A program made the position numbers and the translations under genes. This document shows positions 1 to 5,195 of a stretch of 5,218 nt of DNA, one piece after another. The notes under the pieces were generated by a model. That model ran no database searches and had not been told where the DNA came from. It saw only the letters and a list, made by a program, of their open reading frames with translations. Within the stretch, counting starts at the first letter, position 1. The number at the start of each line of letters is the position of its first letter. The stretch lies in NCBI GenBank assembly GCA_900547275.1, contig URGA01000093.1, positions 1 to 5,218 on the forward strand, read 5' to 3'. This DNA comes from an uncultured Oscillospiraceae bacterium. GTDB taxonomy: Bacteria; Bacillota; Clostridia; Oscillospirales; Acutalibacteraceae.

Positions 1-381
1 GCCAGAACAATTCACGATTTTATGGAAGACAGCGCAACTAGACCGGAAGATTACGACATTATTTTAACAGGAGATCTGGGTTACACAGGCTCTAAACTCC
101 TTTATGAACTTATGGAAAAGGACTGGGGGATAAGCATTGAAGCCCAGCACAAGGACTGCGGAACAATGATCTTTGATTTGAAAGAACAGGACGTAAATTC
201 AGGCGGCTCAGGCTGCGGATGCTCAGGTTCGGTTTTGTGCTCTTATATAATGAAACAGATGGAAAAGGGAGCGCTGAAAAAAGGGCTTTTTGCCGCCACA
301 GGGGCGTTGATGAGTGCAACAAGTTCTAAGCAGGGCAACACAATCCCCGGAATTTCCCATGCGGTACTGTTGGAGGTGTAA
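1..381 (+). CDS. spoVAD: Stage V sporulation protein AD, C-terminal part (5' truncated by window edge)
   Basis: The reading frame is open from base 1 and ends with TAA at 379-381, leaving about 126 C-terminal residues of a protein that is normally about 335-340 residues long. SpoVAD is a thiolase-fold protein of the SpoVA complex in the inner membrane of the forespore. It binds dipicolinic acid and is needed for its uptake during sporulation. The visible part carries the family's conserved tail: a TGDLG motif, then a glycine/cysteine-rich GGSGCGCS stretch, then ATGALMS, QGNTIPGI and SHAV near the C-terminus. These match SpoVAD closely, including the order and spacing. The true start lies left of the window. 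The next gene begins 2 bases after the stop, so the two are probably cotranscribed. Expression is presumably forespore-specific (sigma-G in Bacillus), but the promoter is not in view. I am confident of the family; the assignment rests on remembered motifs, not an alignment. Confidence 0.95.
   Translation, partial: ARTIHDFMEDSATRPEDYDIILTGDLGYTGSKLLYELMEKDWGISIEAQHKDCGTMIFDLKEQDVNSGGSGCGCSGSVLCSYIMKQMEKGALKKGLFAATGALMSATSSKQGNTIPGISHAVLLEV
372..378 (+). promoter_or_regulatory. Strong ribosome binding site for the 50-residue ORF
   Basis: GGAGGTG is a near-perfect Shine-Dalgarno sequence lying inside the last codons of spoVAD. It sits 5 bases before the ATG at 384. This is the main reason to accept the very short ORF downstream as a real gene translated together with spoVAD. 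Confidence 0.8.
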
Positions 382-383
382 AG

Positions 384-536
384 ATGAAAACAAGTTATAT
401 AGGTGATATAAAAGTTATGTCAACTTTCCGCCAGACAATTCAGGCGCTTAATATAATAATAAATATCCTCAGAGTGCTGGCTGTGGCGTTTATCGTTCTA
501 CAGACAATTACAATAATGCGCGACAATACGGTATAA
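384..536 (+). CDS. Small putative single-pass membrane protein of 50 residues, function unknown
   Basis: I do not recognise this protein. The ORF begins with ATG 2 bases after the spoVAD stop, has a strong GGAGGTG ribosome binding site with 5-base spacing, and ends with TAA just before a terminator hairpin, so it is the last gene of the spoVA-type operon here. It starts MKTSYIGDIK and ends MRDNTV. Roughly residues 21-45 are dominated by I, L, V, A and F (for example VLAVAFIVLQ at 31-40), interrupted by one arginine at residue 30, so a single membrane-spanning or membrane-associated helix is likely. The N-terminal 20 residues are polar and mildly basic. In the usual clostridial and Bacillus order spoVAD is followed by the SpoVAE-type membrane gene of about 120 residues. 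This ORF is too short and too different in sequence to be that gene. A forespore membrane role is only inferred from its position. Confidence 0.62.
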   Translation: MKTSYIGDIKVMSTFRQTIQALNIIINILRVLAVAFIVLQTITIMRDNTV

Positions 537-540
537 GCAG

Positions 541-570
541 AAAAAAGAGTGCTTTTAAGCGCTCTTTTTT
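541..570. terminator. Intrinsic terminator after the spoVAD operon (looks bidirectional)
   Basis: The left arm 541-552 (AAAAAAGAGTGC) pairs with 559-570 (GCGCTCTTTTTT) over 12 positions, one of them G-T, around the 6-base loop TTTTAA. A T-run on the right serves the + strand. The A-run on the left would act as the T-run for the minus strand. It begins 4 bases after the stop of the 50-residue ORF, so it ends the spoVAD transcript and insulates the next + strand gene. Confidence 0.88.
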
Positions 571-626
571 CTTTGCAGTATGTTTCAATAATTCTATATA
601 ATATTGATTTCAGTAGTGACCACGAT

Positions 627-645
627 GAAATGGAGGCTCCATTTC
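627..645. repeat. Perfect 9-1-9 palindrome abutting the -35 box; candidate operator
   Basis: GAAATGGAG, one G, then CTCCATTTC form a perfect inverted repeat of 9 bases per arm. It ends at 645 and the TTGACA box begins at 646. There is no T-run after it, so it is not an intrinsic terminator. It is also the least AT-rich element in an otherwise AT-rich gap. The position directly upstream of -35 suits an activator site, or a repressor site that overlaps RNA polymerase contacts. No regulator gene is present in the window, so the binding protein is unknown. Confidence 0.55.
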
Positions 646-675
646 TTGACATAATATTAATTAGTATTATATAAT
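646..675 (+). promoter_or_regulatory. Consensus sigma-A promoter for the cytidylyltransferase-kinase gene
   Basis: TTGACA at 646-651 and TATAAT at 670-675 match the housekeeping consensus at all 12 positions, with an 18-base spacer. Transcription should start near 682, giving a leader of about 160 bases before the ATG at 845. No other + strand gene intervenes, so this is the likely promoter of that gene. Consensus boxes predict strong basal transcription, which makes the two symmetric elements next to and inside the promoter likely places for control. Confidence 0.8.
652..669. repeat. Near-perfect 18-base palindrome filling the -35/-10 spacer
   Basis: TAATATTAA is followed directly by TTAGTATTA, and 8 of the 9 positions are complementary (the exception is T657 against G664). 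It occupies exactly the bases between TTGACA and TATAAT. A regulator of the MerR type binds in this position, usually in a 19-20 base spacer, and many repressors do too. However, the sequence is almost pure A/T, so chance symmetry is a real alternative. Confidence 0.35.
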
Positions 676-844
676 TAAAAAAATAATGCGTAATTTTATG
701 GACTTGCCTACTGTTTATTTGTTAGCTGTATATAGTGCAATATATAATGGCATTTTTGTTTGTGATGGGCAAAAAATTAATAAAAGAATATAAAAATAAG
801 CAAATTAGAAATCATCACAATAAAAAAATATATGGAATGATTAT
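676..844 (+). other. AT-rich leader of the fusion gene, with a doubtful 35-codon ORF
   Basis: This stretch lies between the -10 box and the start at 845 and is strongly AT-rich. The only coding possibility on the + strand is a frame from ATG 686 (or the in-frame ATG 698) to TAA 791-793, giving 35 or 31 residues. The peptide is hydrophobic and aromatic in its middle (YLLAVYSAIYNGIFV). There is no Shine-Dalgarno sequence before either ATG, and both lie only a few bases after the predicted transcription start. It could be a leader peptide, a gene remnant or chance. I see no terminator hairpin or riboswitch core in the leader. The ribosome binding site for 845 is weak (GGA at 834-836, 8 bases before the ATG). 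Confidence 0.35.
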
Positions 845-2407
845 ATGAATATAGTCACAATACTTGCAAACGGAGTTGGCTCTCGTTTTAAAAGCAATAT
901 ACCAAAGCAATTTCACAAGGTTAACGGAAAAATGGTAATCGAATACGTTGTCGAATCGATTTGCGACAGCAATAAAACAGATAAGATTATCATTGCCACT
1001 AATGTTGAGGCAAACAGCGTTTACCTTGCGGATATTTGCGCTAAAAATGATATTGATGTAATCGAGGGCGGCGAAACGAGAAATAACACTCTTAAAAACG
1101 TTATTGATTATATAAAAGAAAATTACCGCTGCTCAAATCTTATTGTCTGTGACGCGGTACGTCCAATGATAACAGGAGAACTTATAGATAAATATTTTGA
1201 TTTGTTGAATGATAATGACGCTGTTGTTACCGCTGCAAAAATAACAGACTCGCTTGGATGCTATGATTTACACCAGGTGGACAGAGAGCGGTATTATCTT
1301 ATGCAGTCGCCTGAAGCGTTTCGCTTTCCTTTGCTTGCAGAGAATTTTGACGAAAACTCGTTGCTGACGGAAGTTACACAGCAGCTTCCGGAAGAAAGCA
1401 AAATATACCTGTATTTTGAGTTTACAAATAATTTTAAGCTCACATATCCGGCTGATTTGAAATACCTTGAGGCTCTTGTTCAGGTAAGAGATAATGATGT
1501 TGATTTTTCAAATATTCTTGAAAATGTCTCAAGGCTCAATAGCTTCCTTGAAATTCATTATCCCAGCGAAGTAAAAAGCTGGTCGGAAACTTTAAAGGGT
1601 TCTATTTCAGATCTGTTAAAGGAATGGCAGATTACCGATTACAATTTAATTAAAACATCGCATTTCGGAATTATTTTCATTGCAAAAAGCGTGAAATATG
1701 GAAAGTGTGTATTGAAAATTATTCCTCCGTTTATTGACAGATATGTTGGCGAGCGTTCTTGTTATCAAAATATCAGCGCAAGTTTCATGTGTGAGCTTTA
1801 CGATTATAATGATAGTTGCAGTGCGATTCTTCTTGAGCGCTGTGAGGATGCAGACCTTCAATTCAGTTCTGAAAGAGCGGATATTCTTAATTTCTTTAAA
1901 AAAGTTTTGCAATGTCACAAAAGCGTTTTGCCTGAAAAAGTTTTGAAGCAATATAAAAATTACGGAGAAATTCTTAAAGGCAAAATGAATGAAACTGACT
2001 TTGACTATAGAAAAGAAGAAATTGTCAGTTATGTTGAAAAAGCAGCAGGACTTTTCAAAGATACGTTCAGTGAAGATGATTTTACTTTAATTCACGGCGA
2101 TCTGCACCGCTATAACATTATGAAAAAAAATCAGGAACTTGTGGCGATAGACCCAATAGGATATATTGCGCCTAAAGAAGTTGATATTGCCAGATATATA
2201 GGAACTGAGTTGTGCGACGGATGCAGGGATGTAGCCGCTTCAGCCAATGAAATGATTGAGTATTTTTCACAGATTGCCGATAAGCAGATAATTGAAAAAA
2301 TGCTGTTTATTGATATTGTTTTCAGACTTCACAACAGCCTTTTTGAAAATGATGACTATTCTCTTACTGACAGATGGCTTAATGTATTAAAAGAACTCAA
2401 TTATTAA
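845..2407 (+). CDS. Fusion of an IspD/TarI-type cytidylyltransferase and an APH(6)-like small-molecule kinase
   Basis: The 520-residue protein has two complete-looking domains. Residues 1-212 follow the IspD/TarI nucleotidyltransferase fold: glycine-rich loop ILANGVGSRF with R14, PKQF with K21, GGETRN at 75-80, CDAVRP with D103 and R106, TDS at 134-136, VDR with R147, QSPEAF at 154-159, and K198 in the last strand. These match, from memory, the CTP-binding and catalytic positions R20, K27, D106, R109, R157 and K213 of E. coli IspD. The DAVRP form resembles TarI (ribitol-5-phosphate cytidylyltransferase). Residues 260-520 resemble aminoglycoside/hydroxyurea kinases of the StrB/APH(6) type: ATP lysine K291 in VLKI, E303, hinge LLERC near 329-333, catalytic loop HGDLHRYN with D419 and N424, and metal-binding IDP with D436 followed by a second aspartate, D447. 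The ATG at 845 is right because the first strand and nucleotide loop begin at once. Inferred role: phosphorylate an alcohol, then couple it to CMP for a surface polymer or lipid. The substrate is unknown. Antibiotic inactivation is less likely given the fusion. The protein is soluble, with no signal peptide. Confidence 0.85.
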   Translation: MNIVTILANGVGSRFKSNIPKQFHKVNGKMVIEYVVESICDSNKTDKIIIATNVEANSVYLADICAKNDIDVIEGGETRNNTLKNVIDYIKENYRCSNLIVCDAVRPMITGELIDKYFDLLNDNDAVVTAAKITDSLGCYDLHQVDRERYYLMQSPEAFRFPLLAENFDENSLLTEVTQQLPEESKIYLYFEFTNNFKLTYPADLKYLEALVQVRDNDVDFSNILENVSRLNSFLEIHYPSEVKSWSETLKGSISDLLKEWQITDYNLIKTSHFGIIFIAKSVKYGKCVLKIIPPFIDRYVGERSCYQNISASFMCELYDYNDSCSAILLERCEDADLQFSSERADILNFFKKVLQCHKSVLPEKVLKQYKNYGEILKGKMNETDFDYRKEEIVSYVEKAAGLFKDTFSEDDFTLIHGDLHRYNIMKKNQELVAIDPIGYIAPKEVDIARYIGTELCDGCRDVAASANEMIEYFSQIADKQIIEKMLFIDIVFRLHNSLFENDDYSLTDRWLNVLKELNY

Positions 2408-2427
2408 CATATATAAACGCCTAAAAC

Positions 2428-2457
2428 AAAAGAAGAGTGCAAAAGCACTCTTCTTTT
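2428..2457. terminator. Bidirectional intrinsic terminator between convergent genes
   Basis: The arms 2428-2440 (AAAAGAAGAGTGC) and 2445-2457 (GCACTCTTCTTTT) pair perfectly over 13 bases around an AAAA loop. It lies 20 bases after the + strand stop and 21 bases beyond the stop of the minus-strand gene. The flanking T-run on one strand and A-run on the other let it end both transcripts. The GAGTGC stem resembles the terminator at 541-570. Confidence 0.92.
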
Positions 2458-2478
2458 TGCTATATGTAATTATCTCTT

Positions 2479-5061
2479 TTAAAATGTTTTTGAAATGATA
2501 TTGCGTATATCTTCTTCCGCCTGCTGTACTTCAAAAAGAAATTCTCTTGACGATACCCTGAGGGCTCCGTTTCCTAAAATAATAAGCTGCTCCATTGCGT
2601 CAGAAGTAACAACTCTGACCTTGTTGTTTTTCGCTAGTTTGTAGGACGCTTTTTCAATATACATATCAGCTGTTTCCGCCTCTTTTGTATATACGATAGT
2701 GATACCGTTTACCTTTTCAACTTCACGAGCGTTGCCTTTTACTTTGTAAGCGTCAAAAACGAGAATGACCTCGCATTTTTTGTATCCGTGGTAATTGCAG
2801 AGAATGTTTATAAGAACGTTCCTTGCCCCGTCAATATTATCCTTGGCAAGTTCTTTAAGACTGTCCCAGGCAAAAATAACGTTGTAGCCGTCCACCAGCA
2901 AGTATTCCGGACCCTCGTATTTAAGGGCGCGGGTATTCTTCTGCTTTTTGTCTGTGCTTTCTGTGAGTTTAAAGTGGCTGCGGTCAGGATCGCAGCTGCG
3001 CCTTTTTATCGGCCCGTACGTCTTTTCAAAAATCTGCATCAGCTCTTTGTCAAGCGCAAAAAGATTATTCTTGTCTTTGCATTTTGAGAATTCTTGTCTG
3101 CTTGTGACGCTTTGATATTCGCTTTTTGGTGCGGAAAGTATGCTGGGCAGGTGCATACGGCTTTTTACTTCGTTCCATTTCACCGTATAGCCGGCGCCGT
3201 GGGAGCAGAAAACAGAATCGCAGGGATTGTCAGTGTCGGCGTCGCAGTCGTAGCCAATGCTTTCTATAACCTCATCTGCGTTGTGGCACGGCTCATATCC
3301 CTTAAGACTGCAAATGAGTTTGCCTTTTCCGTGGGTGTACTGCATAACTTCTCTTGAGTAGTCGTACATTGTGGCAACAGGCGCAGTTCCGCTTATCATT
3401 GAAAATTCGCCTTCTGTTTCAAGGGCGTTAAAACTGCCGCACATTCGCTGTATGTCTGACATCGCTCTGCCAACGTTTTCGCTGGGTACTTCAAGAGAAA
3501 ATTCATAAACTGGCTCCAGTAAAACGCAGTCCGCCGAACGCAGACCCTGCCTTACCGCTCTGTAAGTTGCCTGTCTGAAATCGCCGCCCTCAGTGTGCTT
3601 TGGGTGGGCTTTGCCCGACATAAGGGTGATTTCCATGTCTGTTATGGGGGAGCCGGTAAGAACACCGATGTGAGTTTTTTCGTAGAGGTGAGTAAGTATA
3701 AGCCGCTGCCAGTTCTTATCGAGCAGATCTTCTTTGCACTGAGTTTTAAACACAAGTCCGCTGTCCCTTTTGCCGGGCTTTAAAAGCAGATGAACTTCTG
3801 CGTAATGCCTCAGAGGCTCAAAATGACCAATTCCTTCAACGGCGTTTGCTATCGTCTCTTTGTAAATTATACTGCCTTTTGAGAAAGTGGCGTTGATACC
3901 GAAGCGTTCTGAAATAATCGCCTGAAGCACTTCAAGCTGAACGTCGCCCATTAGTTGTACGTGGATCTCGCTAAGTCTTTCATTCCATACAACTTTTAAC
4001 TGAGGGTCTTCACTTTCAAGAATTTTCATTTTTTCCAGCGCCGTGTGGGCGTCAACTCCCTCAGGCAGCTGTAATTTGTATGTAAGCACAGGTTCGAGCA
4101 CAGGCATTCCGGTGCTTTTTTCTTTTCCGAGACCGTCTCCGGGGCGGGTAAATGTAACTCCGGTAACAGCGCAGACCGTCCCCGCTGAAACTTCGTCCAC
4201 TGCGGTAAATTTATCGCCGGAATATATTCTTATCTGGTTGATTTTCTCGGAGTTCTTGTTTTTCGGCGAAGCAAGGATTTCTTTAACTTTAAGGCTTCCG
4301 CCGGTTACTTTAAGGAAGGTAAGCCGCTGACCCTTGTCTTCTGATATTTTATATACTTTTCCTGCAAATTCATCGCCGTACTGCGGCATTTCGGTGTAAT
4401 TATACAGACAATCAAGAAATTCACCAACACCTGTTAATTTCAGTGCAGAGCCGAACAGGCAAGGAAAAATTTTTCTGTCCCTTATACAATTTATAATATC
4501 GCTTTTATTAACCGAGTTGTTCTCATAATACTGATTAAGAAGATTTTCATCGCAAAGCGCAATGTTTTCATAAAATTCGTCTTTATCTTCACAACCGAAA
4601 TCAACGCATCCGTCGCTGAATTTATTTTTGAGTTCACTGAGTACGCGGTTTTTGTCTGCACCGTCAAGATCCATTTTGTTTACGAAAATGAAGCAGGGCA
4701 CATTGTATTTTGAGAGCAGTTTCCACAACGTGTGAGTGTGGCTCTGGATACCGTCCGTTGCGCTGATAACGAGAACTGCATAATCAAGCACCTGAAGAGT
4801 GCGCTCCGTTTCAGCTGAAAAATCAACGTGACCCGGCGTGTCCAGAAGAGTGAACATGGCGTCGTTATAATTAAGTACTGCCTGTTTTGAAAAAATAGTT
4901 ATTCCTCTGTCGCGTTCAAGAGAAAATGTGTCAAGAAAAGAATTGCGGTGGTCAACTCTGCCCAGCTTTTTTATATTGCCTGATTTGTAGAGCAAAGCCT
5001 CTGAAAGAGTTGTTTTTCCCGAGTCAACATGAGCAAGTATGCCAACTGCTATCTTTTTCAT
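2479..5061 (-). CDS. EF-G/TetM-type translational GTPase fused to a C-terminal YacP/Rae1 (NYN) endonuclease domain
   Basis: The 860-residue protein starts with a complete translational GTPase: AHVDSGKT at 10-17 (G1), RGIT at 52-55 (G2), DTPGHVD at 74-80 (G3, with catalytic H78), NKMD at 128-131 (G4) and SAL near 205 (G5). EF-G/TetM-like domains II-V follow to about residue 600. The domain IV tip, around AHPKHTEGGDF (485-495), differs from the TetM loop YSPVSTPADF, so tetracycline rescue is not assured. TetM and TetO end near residue 640. Here a cysteine-bearing segment (590-640) and a linker lead to residues 718-856, which match B. subtilis Rae1/YacP: LLVDGYNVI, LVFDAYKVKG, TKEAETAD, TSDAMEQ and GALRVSSRE. 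D724 and D799 correspond to the Rae1 active-site residues D7 and D81; D770 and D821 are also kept. Rae1 cuts mRNA in the ribosomal A site, the same place EF-G and TetM bind. Inferred role: cytosolic ribosome-associated clearance, rescue or protection. The start is supported by the P-loop at the usual distance and an adjacent ribosome binding site. It is transcribed alone. Confidence 0.92.
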   Translation of the reverse strand: MKKIAVGILAHVDSGKTTLSEALLYKSGNIKKLGRVDHRNSFLDTFSLERDRGITIFSKQAVLNYNDAMFTLLDTPGHVDFSAETERTLQVLDYAVLVISATDGIQSHTHTLWKLLSKYNVPCFIFVNKMDLDGADKNRVLSELKNKFSDGCVDFGCEDKDEFYENIALCDENLLNQYYENNSVNKSDIINCIRDRKIFPCLFGSALKLTGVGEFLDCLYNYTEMPQYGDEFAGKVYKISEDKGQRLTFLKVTGGSLKVKEILASPKNKNSEKINQIRIYSGDKFTAVDEVSAGTVCAVTGVTFTRPGDGLGKEKSTGMPVLEPVLTYKLQLPEGVDAHTALEKMKILESEDPQLKVVWNERLSEIHVQLMGDVQLEVLQAIISERFGINATFSKGSIIYKETIANAVEGIGHFEPLRHYAEVHLLLKPGKRDSGLVFKTQCKEDLLDKNWQRLILTHLYEKTHIGVLTGSPITDMEITLMSGKAHPKHTEGGDFRQATYRAVRQGLRSADCVLLEPVYEFSLEVPSENVGRAMSDIQRMCGSFNALETEGEFSMISGTAPVATMYDYSREVMQYTHGKGKLICSLKGYEPCHNADEVIESIGYDCDADTDNPCDSVFCSHGAGYTVKWNEVKSRMHLPSILSAPKSEYQSVTSRQEFSKCKDKNNLFALDKELMQIFEKTYGPIKRRSCDPDRSHFKLTESTDKKQKNTRALKYEGPEYLLVDGYNVIFAWDSLKELAKDNIDGARNVLINILCNYHGYKKCEVILVFDAYKVKGNAREVEKVNGITIVYTKEAETADMYIEKASYKLAKNNKVRVVTSDAMEQLIILGNGALRVSSREFLFEVQQAEEDIRNIISKTF

Positions 5062-5064
5062 TTT

Positions 5065-5070
5065 CTCACC
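5065..5070 (-). promoter_or_regulatory. Ribosome binding site of the GTPase-nuclease gene
   Basis: On the minus strand GGTGAG stands 3 bases before the ATG at 5061. The GGTG core pairs with the 16S tail and sits 5 bases from the start, short but workable. It supports the ATG just before the P-loop as the true start. Confidence 0.6.
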
Positions 5071-5091
5071 ACGCTTTAAACATTTTTGTAC

Positions 5092-5120
5092 ATTATATCA
5101 CGGCGGGAAATGAAAGTCTA
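5092..5120 (-). promoter_or_regulatory. Extended -10 sigma-A promoter for the GTPase-nuclease gene
   Basis: Read on the minus strand, TATAAT (5097-5092) is preceded by TGA, an extended -10 TGn motif. TAGACT (5120-5115) matches the -35 consensus at 4 of 6 positions, with a 17-base spacer. Predicted transcription starts near 5085, giving a leader of only about 25 bases. That leaves no room for the long attenuator leader that regulates tet(M) in some Gram-positive bacteria, so control by drug-sensing attenuation is not supported here. Confidence 0.7.
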
Positions 5121-5150
5121 TTTTGTGTTTTATATTTTAGAAAAATAATA

Positions 5151-5167
5151 AAAAGCGCCCCGCTTTT
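5151..5167 (-). terminator. Short intrinsic terminator for minus-strand transcription entering from the right
   Basis: AAAAGCG at 5151-5157 and CGCTTTT at 5161-5167 pair perfectly over 7 bases around a CCC loop. On the minus strand the hairpin is followed by a T-rich tract (TTTTTATTATTTTT, including arm bases). It lies upstream of the GTPase-nuclease promoter and would keep outside transcription from running into that gene. Confidence 0.65.
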
Positions 5168-5195
5168 GAACAAGACCGTGAAAAACGGACAATAG

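Noticed and set aside
384..536. SpoVAE-type protein
   Set aside because: Only 50 residues with one hydrophobic helix, and the opening sequence does not resemble SpoVAE.
573..602. Second promoter, TTGCAG at 573-578 and TATAAT at 597-602, 18-base spacer
   Set aside because: The -35 box matches only 3 of 6 positions and TATAAT is expected by chance in such AT-rich DNA. It remains possible, but the promoter at 646-675 is far better.
440..652. Minus-strand open frame of 70 codons across the terminator and intergenic gap
   Set aside because: It runs antisense through the small ORF and the terminator hairpin, with a low-complexity hydrophobic product.
1646..1951. Minus-strand open frame of 101 codons inside the kinase half of the fusion gene
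   Set aside because: Antisense to a well-supported coding region, with no ribosome binding site seen and no known motif.
845..2407. Calling the + strand gene ispD or a streptomycin kinase
   Set aside because: Each name describes only one half. The DAVRP motif is as close to TarI as to IspD, and the kinase half has no demonstrated antibiotic substrate.
2479..5061. Calling the minus-strand gene a tetracycline resistance determinant, tet(M), tet(O) or tet(W)
   Set aside because: It is about 220 residues longer, has a different domain IV tip, carries a nuclease domain and lacks a long attenuator leader. Family resemblance alone does not support resistance.
5176..5188. Small hairpin CCGT-GAAAA-ACGG
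   Set aside because: Only 4 base pairs and no T-run, so not distinguishable from chance.
5130..5192. Minus-strand 20-residue ORF from TTG behind an AGGAGGTG sequence
   Set aside because: Rare start codon, spacing of about 11 bases, a terminator hairpin inside the frame, and the AGGAGGTG is better explained as an arm of a terminator.
4926..5195. Plus-strand open frame of 89 codons across the promoter region of the minus-strand gene
   Set aside because: It lies mostly antisense to the conserved GTPase N-terminus, runs through the promoter and a terminator, and shows no recognisable domain.
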